Assembly: GCF_010731895.1 (NCBI RefSeq)
Contig: NZ_AP022596.1
Span: forward strand, 1,674,001-1,738,000
Length of the DNA stretch: 64,000 bases
From: Mycolicibacterium helvum
GTDB taxonomy: Bacteria > Actinomycetota > Actinomycetes > Mycobacteriales > Mycobacteriaceae
Reading direction: 5' to 3'
Both the position numbers and the translations under genes were made by a program. Positions 55,822 through 64,000 of this stretch are shown piece by piece. The notes under the pieces were generated by a model. It had not been told where the DNA came from. It made no database searches and saw only the letters and a list, made by a program, of their open reading frames with translations. Positions within the stretch are counted from its first letter, which is position 1, and each line of letters begins with the position of its first letter.

Positions 55822-57540
55822 TCACACGGCGATGGTGTCGAGACTCGGGACCGCAGTGGCGGGCTGCTCCGGTTGGGTGCCCGGCACGGTGGTGTACGGC
55901 CACAGGTCAGGCGGGATGATTTGGTTGCCCGTCACCCCGGTCAGCCGAGCGATGATCTGTGCCGGAATGTTCGTCAGCTGGTAGAGGACCGCGCCGATGA
56001 CCTGGATGGGCAGCTTCAGCGGTCCCGACATGTCGGCGGTGAGTCCATTGAAAACGGTGTACACGAAATAGGGAACGATTCCTGCGATGGTCCGTAGATC
56101 CAGAGACACGTTGGTGGCGACGCTGGGATAGCCGTACATCGCGATCGCGTCGGTCAGTGCCTGCTTCAGTGCGGCCTCACCGGGAACCACCGGCTTGTAA
56201 TCGTTTCCGGACCGATCCATCAGGGGCTTGCCCTGCGAATACGACGGCGGCGTCAACCCGAAGAGTGAGTCCACCGTGGGCGTGATGTCGATGTTGACAT
56301 AGGTGTTGTTGATCGCTCCCGGCTCGAAACCGGGGCCGTTCGCGATCACGAAAGTGGTAGTTTCCCAGGGTGTTTGGAAGCCATGGGCCCGCATATCAGA
56401 GCCGAGTTTGATCGTCGGCCACGGGACCTGACCGTGGTCGGTGGTCACCAATACGGTCCACGGTTCGTCCGGGTGCGCGGTGTTCCAGGCATCGACCGCG
56501 CCCATGATGTCGCCGACGTTCTGATCGACGTTGCGTAGCGCGGCGGCGTACTGCGGCGATCCGGCGTCGTACTCATGCCCGGTGTCATCGACGCCGACGA
56601 AGTAGGTGAAATTGAAGCTGGAGACCCCGGGCGTGGTGCCGTTGATCGCGTCGACGGAGGCCTGACCCACCAGGTCGTCGGTGGCCAGCCAGCTGTTGTT
56701 GTACTTCGGGAAGAACATGATCTTGTCAGCCGGGATCGAACCGGCGCCGGCGATCTGGGCGATGTTCTCCCAGTCGGCAATCGCCGTGGTCTCGATCGAC
56801 GGGTCGTACGTTTCGAGCTGGTTGAAGATCGTCGGCCACTTGTCGTAGGTCCACGGGGTGAACACGTTGTTGAACACACCCGCCGTCTCACCCCACACGC
56901 CCGTGAGGATCCCGGTCCACGAGGGGTTGGACATGGTGGTGTGCCCGACGATGGTCGACACGGCCGTGGTGCCGCCATTCATCAGGGCGAGCAGGTTCAC
57001 GTTGGCGGGGTCGGCGAGGATCGCACTGAGATTCGTGCCGTCGATACCGATCACCAGCACGTGCGTCGGTGTACCGGCGGCCAGGGTGCTGACCGAACCG
57101 CCGTTGGCCGACGCGGCCGACGCGGTGGCGGTCATGACCACACCGCGACGACTGTGGCCGATCCCTGAGGACACCGTCGTCGAGCCTGCGCCAGAGGAAG
57201 CCACGGGAGCGATCCCCAGCGTCGACAACGCCAGCGAGAGCGCCTCCGCCGCTGGAGTTGTCGTCGTGCGCCCGGCGGCAGTGGGCTTGCGGGTGGCTGC
57301 CGCCGAGGCGGACGACTTCGCGGGTTGGCTGACGGCGCCGGTGGTGCGCCGAGTGTCAGTCTGTGGGCGGGTGCGTGCGCGCGGCCCAGCGCTGGACGAG
57401 CTGGACTTGGTGGCGCCCGCAGACGGGCCCGCATCGGAGCCGCCCGCGTCGGCATAAGCGACTGCGGTCGCGACCGACGACCCTAGGCCGAAAAGGCCTG
57501 CGGCGGCGACACCCACGCATAGTTGTTTGGCACGACCCAT
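55822..57540 (-). CDS. Exported alkaline-phosphatase-superfamily phosphodiesterase
   Basis: A 572-residue exported protein: signal peptide (MGRAKQLCVGVAAAGLFGLG start, cleavage near AYADA), a low-complexity Ser/Ala/Thr/Arg/Pro-rich stretch (about 30-150), then a type I phosphodiesterase/nucleotide pyrophosphatase domain (PF01663) with VIGIDGTNLSAIL (metal Asp), GHTTMSNPSWTGILTG (nucleophile Thr), DDTGHEYD and VTTDHGQ. All metal ligands appear present, so phosphodiester cleavage outside the membrane is expected; substrate unknown. ATG 57540 has a GGGAG ribosome binding site and a good signal peptide; the frame begins earlier at 57591. Confidence 0.85.
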   Translation of the reverse strand: MGRAKQLCVGVAAAGLFGLGSSVATAVAYADAGGSDAGPSAGATKSSSSSAGPRARTRPQTDTRRTTGAVSQPAKSSASAAATRKPTAAGRTTTTPAAEALSLALSTLGIAPVASSGAGSTTVSSGIGHSRRGVVMTATASAASANGGSVSTLAAGTPTHVLVIGIDGTNLSAILADPANVNLLALMNGGTTAVSTIVGHTTMSNPSWTGILTGVWGETAGVFNNVFTPWTYDKWPTIFNQLETYDPSIETTAIADWENIAQIAGAGSIPADKIMFFPKYNNSWLATDDLVGQASVDAINGTTPGVSSFNFTYFVGVDDTGHEYDAGSPQYAAALRNVDQNVGDIMGAVDAWNTAHPDEPWTVLVTTDHGQVPWPTIKLGSDMRAHGFQTPWETTTFVIANGPGFEPGAINNTYVNIDITPTVDSLFGLTPPSYSQGKPLMDRSGNDYKPVVPGEAALKQALTDAIAMYGYPSVATNVSLDLRTIAGIVPYFVYTVFNGLTADMSGPLKLPIQVIGAVLYQLTNIPAQIIARLTGVTGNQIIPPDLWPYTTVPGTQPEQPATAVPSLDTIAV

Positions 57541-57668
57541 TGCCCGCTCCCGACCTCGTTCGAAACAACCGATGGCGACAGGTGCGGGCAACCCGCCGGG
57601 ACCCGTTCGCCGGCAATATCTTTACTCAACGTGGGTGAACTCCGCGCCAACTCTGCCAAACCTGCGAG

Positions 57669-58142
57669 TCAGGAATCCAGGTCGGCGCGGAAGGCTGTCA
57701 TCGCGGCCAGCACGGCGGTGAACACCCGGTGCGCGGCAGCAAGATCCTCGTCCGGGAGATCGGCCAGCTCGCGGTGGGTGTGCGTGGCCAGCGGGGTGAA
57801 GAAAGCCCGGCCCACTTCGATGCCGTGGTCGGCATAACGCAGGATCACTTTACGGCGGTCGGACGGGTCGGAGTCGCGGCGCAGGTGCCCCGATTCGATC
57901 ATCCGCTCGACGAGGTAGGTGATCGCCGCACCAGACAAGCCCATCCTGGTGCGCAGTTCCCCGGCAGTCAGCGCGGCGCCGGCGTTCTCGGCGACCATGA
58001 TGTGCACCAGCGCCCGGAAGTCGTTGGCCGAGAGCTGATGGACGCTGGCGAATGCCCGGCCGATCTGATCCGATTCGGCCGACAACGCCTGAACGTCGGC
58101 GACCATGGCCGACTCCAGCTCGGTCCGGCCGGCGTTATCCAC
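57669..58142 (-). CDS. MarR-family transcriptional regulator
   Basis: A 157-residue MarR regulator: SANDFRALVHIM, recognition region LTAGELRTRMGLSGAAITYLVERMIESGHL and wing RRDSDPSDRRKVILRYADHG. It is divergent from an MMPL-type exporter across about 48 nt, the usual arrangement of a regulator with its target. GTG 58142 is preferred because a TATCCT box ends 6 nt before it; GTG 58145 and ATG 58109 (with GGAG) are alternatives. The effector is unknown. Confidence 0.87.
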   Translation of the reverse strand: MDNAGRTELESAMVADVQALSAESDQIGRAFASVHQLSANDFRALVHIMVAENAGAALTAGELRTRMGLSGAAITYLVERMIESGHLRRDSDPSDRRKVILRYADHGIEVGRAFFTPLATHTHRELADLPDEDLAAAHRVFTAVLAAMTAFRADLDS

Positions 58143-58157
58143 CACTCCAGGATATCC

Positions 58158-58179
58158 GTTAAGTAGATGAAATGTTAAG
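58158..58179. promoter_or_regulatory. Candidate MarR operator with GTTAAG direct repeats
   Basis: GTTAAG occurs at 58158-58163 and again at 58174-58179, 16 bases apart, inside the short A+T-rich gap between the MarR and MMPL starts. TTAAG-type half-sites are common in MarR operators, although here they are direct, not inverted. Confidence 0.35.
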
Positions 58180-58190
58180 AAATTGAAGCT

Positions 58191-60302
58191 ATGTTGGACG
58201 TCATGCACCGAGGACTCGATGCCAGGCGGCCGCTGTGGGATCGCATCGGCGATCTCGTCAGCAACCGGCATTCCTGGCTGTTAGCGCTGCTCGTGGCGGT
58301 GATCGGCGGCGGGCTGCTGGGCGCCATCGGGCAGAGCTCCTCGGCCGAACAATCACCGGTGTCCCTGCCACCTAGCTCCGAGTCAGCCCAGGTCGCTGAG
58401 CTGCTCAAGGAATTTCCCGGCGGTGAGGCGGCACCGGTGATCCTCGTCGTCACCCGCGCCGACGGCGAATCACTGACGTCGACCGACCTGGCCGCGGCCG
58501 AAGCGGCGCGCGGGCGCATGGTCGCCGCCGCCGGCACCGGTGGCCCGCCGATCCCGGTCACCGCCGCCGACGACGGCAAGGCCGCGCTCGCCCCGGTACC
58601 GGTCTCCTCCTCATTGTCCGGCTTCGCACTCAGCGACGAAGTGAAGGCGCTGCGGGAAGCCGCCAAGACGGGGTTGCCCACCGACCTGGCGGTCAGCGTC
58701 ACCGGTGGGCCGGCGTTCGGTGCCGACATCGCAAACGCCTTCGCCGGGGCCAACATCACCCTGCTGGCCGTCACCGGAGCGGTGGTCGCCCTGCTGCTGA
58801 TCGTCACCTACCGCTCACCGGTGCTGTGGCTGGTGCCGTTGCTGGTGATCGCGTTCGCCGATCGGGTTGCCGCGGTGCTGGGCTCGGCCATCGCCGAGGC
58901 CACCGGCCTGGCCGCCGACGGTTCGACATCCGGTATCACCAGCGTCCTGGTGTTTGGCGCGGGCACCAACTACGCGCTGCTACTGATCTCGCGCTACCGG
59001 GAAGAGTTGCGCCACACAACGGGACATCGCCAAGCGCTGCGCACCGCGGTCCGATTCGCCGGTCCGGCGATCGCCGCCAGCAATGCCACCGTGGTGCTGG
59101 CCCTGCTGACGCTGCTGTTCGCGTCGTCTCCCAGCACCCGCAGCCTCGGGGTACAAGCCGCATCGGGGTTGCTGGTCGCCGCGGTGTTCGTGCTGCTGAT
59201 GCTGCCGCCCCTACTGGCCTTGTTCGGCCCGAAGTTGTTCTGGCCGTTCATCCCTCGCGCCGGCGCCCAGGAGACCACCGACACCGGGGCCTGGCATCGG
59301 GTCGCCGACTGGGTGTCCGAGCATGCCGGGCGGGTCGCCGTCGCGGCCACCGCGGTGCTGGCCGTGCTGGCCACCGGCCTGTTGGTAACCCCGGTGGGGC
59401 TCAACCAGATCGACCAGTTCCGGGTGAGCGCGGACTCGGTGGCCGGTTACCGGACGCTGTCCGCGCATTTCCCCAGCGGGCTCACCGACCCGACCCGGGT
59501 GATCGCCAGCGCCGACAGAAGTGCGGCGGTCAACCAGGCCATCCTGGCCACCCCTGGCGTTGTCTCGGCCAACCCGGCGGGTCAGTCCGCAACCGGGCTG
59601 GCCCAGTGGCAGGTCGTCATCAATGCCGAGCCGGCGTCGGCAGCAGCTTTCGATACCATTGCCGCCCTGCGGGATTCGGTGCACCAGGCTGACCCCGCCG
59701 GATTGGTGGGCGGCTCGGACGCCCAGGCGCTGGACGCCAAGAATGCTGCGGTGCGCGACCGCTGGGTGGTGATTCCCGCCATCCTGATCGTGGTACTCGC
59801 AGTGCTGTATGCCCTCCTGCGGGCCGCCCTGGCTCCACTGGTGTTGGTGGGGGCCACCGTGCTGTCCACGATGGCCGCCCTCGGGCTGGGTGGCTGGGTC
59901 AGCGTGCATCTGCTCGGTTTCCAGGCGCTGGACAACACGACACCGCTGTTCGCGTTCCTGTTCCTGGTCGCTCTCGGGGTGGACTACACGATCTTCCTGG
60001 TCACCCGCGCCCGCGAGGAGACAGCGCAGTTCGGCACCCGCGGCGGGATTGTGCGGGCGGTGTCGGCGACCGGCGCGGTCATCACCAGTGCCGGCATCGT
60101 GCTGGCCGCGGTGTTCGCCGTGCTGGGTGTGCTGCCACTGATCGTGATGACTCAGTTGGGCATCATCGTGGGCCTGGGCATCCTGCTGGACACATTCGTG
60201 GTGCGCACGGTCGTGATCCCGGCGTTGTTCACGCTGATCGGGCCGGCGATCTGGTGGCCGGCATTCACCCGCAGCGAGATCGAGCGGGTCGAGGGCGCGT
60301 AA
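58191..60302 (+). CDS. MMPL-family RND transporter
   Basis: A 703-residue export protein with about twelve membrane helices in two halves, each with a periplasmic loop, as in the shorter MmpL/YdfJ-like (actinorhodin-transporter) group: ITSVLVFGAGTNYALLLISRYREELR in the first half and LFAFLFLVALGVDYTIFLVTRAREE in the second, with the DY/GT-type proton-relay region. Likely exports a hydrophobic compound using proton motive force. ATG 58191 or 58203. It shares its gap with the MarR gene, and a P450 follows 9 nt after its stop. Confidence 0.9.
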   Translation: MLDVMHRGLDARRPLWDRIGDLVSNRHSWLLALLVAVIGGGLLGAIGQSSSAEQSPVSLPPSSESAQVAELLKEFPGGEAAPVILVVTRADGESLTSTDLAAAEAARGRMVAAAGTGGPPIPVTAADDGKAALAPVPVSSSLSGFALSDEVKALREAAKTGLPTDLAVSVTGGPAFGADIANAFAGANITLLAVTGAVVALLLIVTYRSPVLWLVPLLVIAFADRVAAVLGSAIAEATGLAADGSTSGITSVLVFGAGTNYALLLISRYREELRHTTGHRQALRTAVRFAGPAIAASNATVVLALLTLLFASSPSTRSLGVQAASGLLVAAVFVLLMLPPLLALFGPKLFWPFIPRAGAQETTDTGAWHRVADWVSEHAGRVAVAATAVLAVLATGLLVTPVGLNQIDQFRVSADSVAGYRTLSAHFPSGLTDPTRVIASADRSAAVNQAILATPGVVSANPAGQSATGLAQWQVVINAEPASAAAFDTIAALRDSVHQADPAGLVGGSDAQALDAKNAAVRDRWVVIPAILIVVLAVLYALLRAALAPLVLVGATVLSTMAALGLGGWVSVHLLGFQALDNTTPLFAFLFLVALGVDYTIFLVTRAREETAQFGTRGGIVRAVSATGAVITSAGIVLAAVFAVLGVLPLIVMTQLGIIVGLGILLDTFVVRTVVIPALFTLIGPAIWWPAFTRSEIERVEGA

Positions 60303-60305
60303 CGT
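60300..60305 (+). promoter_or_regulatory. Candidate -10 box overlapping the MMPL stop
   Basis: TAACGT, which includes the MMPL stop codon, fits TANNNT and lies 6 nt before the P450 ATG at 60312. It may let the P450 be transcribed independently as a leaderless message. Confidence 0.3.
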
Positions 60306-60311
60306 CGTGGC

Positions 60312-61517
60312 ATGACGAATGCCGCCGCGCTGCCGCCACTGCATATGCGGCGCAACGGGTTCGACCCGACACCCGAGCTGCGCGAGATCCGCGAACGCAG
60401 CGGTGTGGTCACCGCCGTCAACGCGTTCGGCATGCAGGTGTACCTGATCACCCGGTATGACGACATCAAGGCGGTGCTCTCGGATCACGAGCACTTCTCC
60501 AACGCCAGACCACCCGGTTTCGTGGTGCCCGGCGCGCCGCAGCTGGCCGAGGACGAGCAGGCCAGTGCCCGGGCGGGCAACCTGTTGGCCCTCGACCCGC
60601 CCCAGCACAGCAGGCTGCGCAGGATGCTCACCGGCGAATTCACCGTGCGCCGGATGACGGCACTTGAGCCGCGTATCGCGGAGATCGTCACGTCCCGCCT
60701 CGATGCGATCGAACAGGCGGGCGCACCAGCCGATCTGGTGGCCGACTTCGCCCTGCCGATTCCCTCGCTAGTGATCTGCGAGCTGCTCGGCGTGCCGTAC
60801 GCCGACTGGGACGATTTCCAGCGCCGCAGTGCCCGCCAGCTCGACCTGTCCATCCCGATTCCCGAACGCCTGGAGCTGGTGCGGGCCGGACGCGAGTACA
60901 TGGGCTCGCTGGTGGCCGCGGCCCGCCGCGCGCCGGGCGCGGACATGCTCGGCATGCTGGTGCGCGAGCACGGCGATGAGCTCAGCGACGACGAGCTCAT
61001 CGGGATATCGGCACTGCTGCTACTCGCCGGCCACGAGACGACGTCGAACATGCTGGGGCTGGGCACGCTGGCGCTGTTGCGGCACCCCGCGCAACTCGCC
61101 GCCGTCCGCGACGACCCGGACGCGGTCGCCCCGGCCGTCGAGGAACTCCTTCGTTGGCTGTCAATCGTGCACAGCAGCATCCCCCGGATCACCACGGCCG
61201 ATGTCGAGATTGCCGGGGTCGACATCCCGGCAGGCAGCCTGGTGCTGGCGGCACTGGCGTCGGGCAACCGGGATGCAGCGCTTGTCGATGACCCCGACGC
61301 ATTGGACATCAGACGAGATGTGTTAGGACACTTAGCCTTCGGACACGGTGCGCATCACTGCCTGGGGGCGCCGCTGGCCCGCATGGAGATGCGGATCGCT
61401 TTCCCCGCGCTGTTGCGCCGTTTTCCGGGCCTGGCGTGCGCTGCGCCGTTCGAAGAGATCGAGTTCAAACCATTCCACTTCATCTACGGCCTACGATCGC
61501 TGCCGGTGACCTGGTGA
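60312..61517 (+). CDS. Cytochrome P450
   Basis: A 401-residue bacterial class I P450. The I-helix oxygen-binding motif LLLAGHETTSN, the K-helix EELLRW (ExxR is EELLR) and the heme-thiolate loop FGHGAHHCLGAPLARME (Cys350) are all present. It needs a ferredoxin, which is not encoded next to it. It follows the exporter by 9 nt, so it may modify the exported compound or a related toxic substrate under MarR control. The family number cannot be given without a search. Confidence 0.94.
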   Translation: MTNAAALPPLHMRRNGFDPTPELREIRERSGVVTAVNAFGMQVYLITRYDDIKAVLSDHEHFSNARPPGFVVPGAPQLAEDEQASARAGNLLALDPPQHSRLRRMLTGEFTVRRMTALEPRIAEIVTSRLDAIEQAGAPADLVADFALPIPSLVICELLGVPYADWDDFQRRSARQLDLSIPIPERLELVRAGREYMGSLVAAARRAPGADMLGMLVREHGDELSDDELIGISALLLLAGHETTSNMLGLGTLALLRHPAQLAAVRDDPDAVAPAVEELLRWLSIVHSSIPRITTADVEIAGVDIPAGSLVLAALASGNRDAALVDDPDALDIRRDVLGHLAFGHGAHHCLGAPLARMEMRIAFPALLRRFPGLACAAPFEEIEFKPFHFIYGLRSLPVTW

Positions 61518-61520
61518 ACC

Positions 61521-62216
61521 TCAGGACTCGTGCTCGTCATGGAGCCCCTCGAACACGCCCGCGCGGGTCAGCAGCAGCAGGCTGACGGCCAACACCCAGA
61601 TCGGGAACCCCAGCGTCAACCACATGCTGATATCGCCGGCAATCAACAGCGAAACCGCGAGTAGATAGCTGGCATACACCAGCCAGCGCGGCATCAGACC
61701 GGTGCGCAGCCAGATCGTCGCCAACGACATCATGAACACCGCGCCCATCCGCAGGGCATAGGTCTTCGACAGCGCCAGCACGGTCATCTGCCCAAACAGG
61801 GCCACCTCGGCATGACCGGGCTGGTCGTGCCCCACCGCGCCGTTGGTCGCCGCCAGGCCCGCCCCGATCGCGCTCGTCACGAACATCATCGCCAGGAAAA
61901 GCAATCCGCTGCCCAGGAAGACCGTGGAGAAGAACCGGTCTTCGAGGCGGCCCAGGTTGTCGCGGACGACACCGATGAACCACAGGAAGCTGATCCCCGC
62001 GAATGGCATCAACATGGCGGCGATCTTCATCTTGCCGCCCGCCGCGTCCAGCCACTGTGTGCCCGGTTCCGCGCCCTCCGGCAACGACGAGCGGATCAGG
62101 ATCAGGTTGGCGCCGAACAACAATGCGAACGCCACGCCGGCCACCGCGGCTGCCCGCGGCGTGGTCAGGGTTTTCGGTGTCGCCGAGCTTTTGGCGCCAA
62201 TGATGGAGTCGGGCAC
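61521..62216 (-). CDS. Multi-pass membrane protein of unknown function
   Basis: A 231-residue protein with about six hydrophobic helices (near 24-43, 65-86, 98-122, 143-165, 170-187 and 192-218) and short charged loops. It resembles conserved actinobacterial membrane proteins without known function; no transport or enzyme motif is recognised. It converges with the P450 gene (3-nt gap) and lies 18 nt downstream of the thioesterase gene on the same strand, so it may belong to the purA-thioesterase transcript. Confidence 0.75.
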   Translation of the reverse strand: MPDSIIGAKSSATPKTLTTPRAAAVAGVAFALLFGANLILIRSSLPEGAEPGTQWLDAAGGKMKIAAMLMPFAGISFLWFIGVVRDNLGRLEDRFFSTVFLGSGLLFLAMMFVTSAIGAGLAATNGAVGHDQPGHAEVALFGQMTVLALSKTYALRMGAVFMMSLATIWLRTGLMPRWLVYASYLLAVSLLIAGDISMWLTLGFPIWVLAVSLLLLTRAGVFEGLHDEHES

Positions 62217-62234
62217 GTCGTCATGGTGACAGAC

Positions 62235-62900
62235 TCAGGGCTGCCCAGGCAGCAAACGCACCATCAAACCGTGCGATTCGGCGCAGAGCGTTCCATCTGG
62301 GTCTCTCAGCTCGGCGTTGACGAACGCCTTGCGTCCCTCAGCTTCCCGCAGCCAGCCACGCACCGTCAGGTCAGTGTCGATCGGCGTGACGTTGCGGTAG
62401 TCGACATGCAGGAAGGCGGTCCGGCTGATCGGGCGCCCGGTCGCATGGATGACCATCCCGAACACCGAATCGAACATCAACGGCAGCACACCGCCGTGCA
62501 CGGCATAGTTGCCGCCGACGTGAAACCGGCTGAACCGGACGGTCAACTCGACAGCCTCGGCATCGAACTTGGTCACGTGGTACGGCGCCATCAGCAGGCT
62601 GCCGGCACCGGGCAGGCTGGGCACTCGGTTGGCCGGGCCGACCCCCTCCGCAGCCTCGAACGGGGCCAGCATGGTCACCAGTTCCTCGACCCGGTCGGCG
62701 GCCGCGCTCCAGGTATCCGGGTCCGGGTTGGCCGACACGGCCAGGTCTTGCGCGCGGCGCATCGCCGTCAGGAACCGGCCGAAACCCTCGCCGGGTTGGG
62801 CGACTTCGAATTTCGGGAAGCCGCCGTGCTTGTAGTAGTCAGGGTCGAGTTCGCGTTCATTACCAGTCCGCTGTTGACGCAGGCGCTCATCACCGCTCAC
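62235..62900 (-). CDS. Hot-dog-fold thioesterase-like protein
   Basis: A 221-residue protein with a PaaI/acyl-CoA thioesterase-like domain: [23 protein letters not shown] (HGG loop), [14 protein letters not shown] and [12 protein letters not shown]. The active-site Gly-Gly with preceding His and the following Asp are consistent with acyl-CoA hydrolysis. GTG 62900 overlaps the purA stop (GTGA), so it is translated with purA; the frame is open further but inside purA. It matches Rv0356c, which also follows purA. Confidence 0.85.
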   Translation of the reverse strand: MSGDERLRQQRTGNERELDPDYYKHGGFPKFEVAQPGEGFGRFLTAMRRAQDLAVSANPDPDTWSAAADRVEELVTMLAPFEAAEGVGPANRVPSLPGAGSLLMAPYHVTKFDAEAVELTVRFSRFHVGGNYAVHGGVLPLMFDSVFGMVIHATGRPISRTAFLHVDYRNVTPIDTDLTVRGWLREAEGRKAFVNAELRDPDGTLCAESHGLMVRLLPGQP

Positions 62901-64000
62901 GCTCGCGGCGCCAGGATATCGCGACGCACGATGGTCTGATCCCGGCCCGGACCCACGCCGATGCACGAAACATAAGCTCCGGCAAGCTCTTCTAGCCTCA
63001 GCACGTAGTCACGCGCCTTGGCCGGCAGGTCATCGAACTCGCGCGCCCCGGAGATGTCCTCCCACCAGCCGGGCAATTCCTCGTAAATCGGCTCGGCGCG
63101 GGCGATATCGCTCTGGGTCATCGGCATCTCGCTGGTGCGCTTGCCGTCGACCGTGTAGCCGACGCACACCGGCACCGTCTCCAAGCTGGACAGCACGTCG
63201 AGTTTGGTCAGGAAGTAGTCGGTGATGCCGTTGACCCGGGTGGCGTAACGGGCGATGACCGCATCGAACCAGCCGCAACGGCGCGGGCGGCCCGTCGTCA
63301 CCCCGACCTCGCCACCAGTCTTGGCCAGATACGCACCGTTCTCGTCGAACAGCTCGGTAGGGAACGGGCCCGAACCGACCCGGGTGGTGTACGCCTTCAG
63401 AATGCCGAGCACGGTGGTGATGCGGGTCGGGCCGATCCCCGACCCGACGGCGGCACCGCCGGCCGTTGGATTGGACGAGGTGACGTACGGATAAGTGCCG
63501 TGGTCGACGTCGAGCAGCGTGCCCTGCGACCCCTCCAGCAGCACCGTCTCACCCGACTCCAGCGCGGTGTTGAGGATCAGGCGGGTATCGGCGATGCGGT
63601 GCTTGAAGCCCTCCGCCTGAGTCAGCAGCGCCTCGAGGACCTCGTCGGCGTCCAGCGCCTTGCGGTTGTAGATCTTGACCAGCACCTGGTTCTTGAGCTC
63701 CAGCGAGGCGCCGATCTTGGCGGCTAGCAGGTCGGGGTCCAGGACGTCGGCGACGCGAATGCCCATCCGGGCGATCTTGTCCTGGTAGCAGGGTCCGATG
63801 CCACGGCCGGTGGTGCCGATCTTCTTGCTGCCCATGTAGCGCTCGGTGACCTTGTCGATGGCCACGTGATAGGGCATCAGCAGGTGGGCGTCCGCGGAGA
63901 TCAGCAGCCCCGAGGTGTCGACGCCGCGATCCTCCAGCCCCGCCAGCTCACCCAGCAGCACGCCCGGATCGACGACGACACCGTTGCCGATGACGTTGGT
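62897..64000 (-). CDS. purA: Adenylosuccinate synthetase PurA (5' end beyond the window)
   Basis: The C-terminal 367 or so residues of the enzyme that joins IMP and aspartate with GTP. Visible: [13 protein letters not shown] at the window edge, [40 protein letters not shown] core (substrate loop), [12 protein letters not shown] and [13 protein letters not shown]. The first 60 or so residues, including the GDEGKG motif, lie off the right end. Its stop overlaps the thioesterase start. Equivalent to Rv0357c. Confidence 0.96.
   Translation of the reverse strand, partial: TNVIGNGVVVDPGVLLGELAGLEDRGVDTSGLLISADAHLLMPYHVAIDKVTERYMGSKKIGTTGRGIGPCYQDKIARMGIRVADVLDPDLLAAKIGASLELKNQVLVKIYNRKALDADEVLEALLTQAEGFKHRIADTRLILNTALESGETVLLEGSQGTLLDVDHGTYPYVTSSNPTAGGAAVGSGIGPTRITTVLGILKAYTTRVGSGPFPTELFDENGAYLAKTGGEVGVTTGRPRRCGWFDAVIARYATRVNGITDYFLTKLDVLSSLETVPVCVGYTVDGKRTSEMPMTQSDIARAEPIYEELPGWWEDISGAREFDDLPAKARDYVLRLEELAGAYVSCIGVGPGRDQTIVRRDILAPRA

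Overview
The window is high-GC chromosomal DNA of a non-tuberculous Mycobacterium (Mycolicibacterium type). The evidence is the complement and order of genes: LpqL, ThiG/ThiS/ThiO, ThiE, MutT3, GlnX-GlnH-PknG, AckA-Pta, the F420-dependent glucose-6-phosphate dehydrogenase Fgd1, MetZ, PurT and PurA. From memory this is the M. tuberculosis block Rv0418 to Rv0356c, with several insertions of accessory genes. PknG keeps the family's exact length (750 residues) and the rubredoxin cysteines at 106, 109, 128 and 131. No rRNA, tRNA, CRISPR array, transposase or integrase was seen.

Layout. 0-6.3 kb: end of a membrane protein, a uracil-type permease, lipoprotein peptidase LpqL, a two-gene YraQ/YcgQ-type permease pair, a GDSL esterase and the 3' end of the thiamine operon. 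5.5-8.4 kb: thiazole genes thiO-thiS-thiG behind a TPP riboswitch, with thiE divergent. 8.3-13.6 kb: mutT3 and the glnX-glnH-pknG operon, whose genes overlap. 13.7-18.9 kb: CtaG-like protein, an ArsR/SRPBCC pair divergent from a DUF899 gene, and two alpha/beta-hydrolase genes. 18.9-22.2 kb: pta-ackA. 22.4-43.7 kb: a large glycan island between pta and fgd1. 43.7-49.7 kb: fgd1, a metallo-hydrolase, three flavin-dependent monooxygenases in one operon, and a GNAT gene. 49.7-57.5 kb: SDR, a decayed 13E12-type HNH gene, metZ-rhodanese, purT, an AAA ATPase and a secreted phosphodiesterase. 57.7-64 kb: MarR regulator divergent from an MMPL exporter and P450, a membrane protein, a thioesterase and purA, which is cut by the window edge.

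The most notable region is the 21-kb glycan island. It has the parts of a Wzx/Wzy-type polysaccharide pathway: GDP-mannose 4,6-dehydratase and GDP-fucose synthase plus another nucleotide-sugar SDR, three GT4 and one GT2 glycosyltransferases, two GT-C-type membrane proteins, a Wzx-like flippase, a Wzy/O-antigen-ligase-like polymerase, two Wzz-like proteins without a kinase, a secreted clan GH-A glycosidase, two methyltransferases, a phytanoyl-CoA-dioxygenase-like protein and a large secreted BcsB-like protein with no BcsA partner. No priming phosphoglycosyltransferase is encoded, so initiation must rely on a gene elsewhere. The simplest reading is a fucose-containing cell-surface or extracellular polysaccharide. 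Parts of the island (about 22.4-24.1, 28.2-29.2 and 38-39.4 kb) look visibly less GC-rich than the flanks, which fits acquisition by transfer.

Smaller points of interest: a 36-nt in-frame tandem repeat inside thiO; a secretory-lipase-like lipoprotein that lacks its serine nucleophile; a likely one-base frameshift truncating the dioxygenase-like gene; a 15-codon leaderless upstream ORF overlapping a glycosyltransferase start; a direct-repeat candidate operator shared by the ArsR and DUF899 promoters; and a frameshifted 13E12 remnant in the position where M. tuberculosis has a 13E12 gene. Several starts sit 6-7 nt behind a TANNNT -10 box, consistent with the leaderless transcripts common in mycobacteria.
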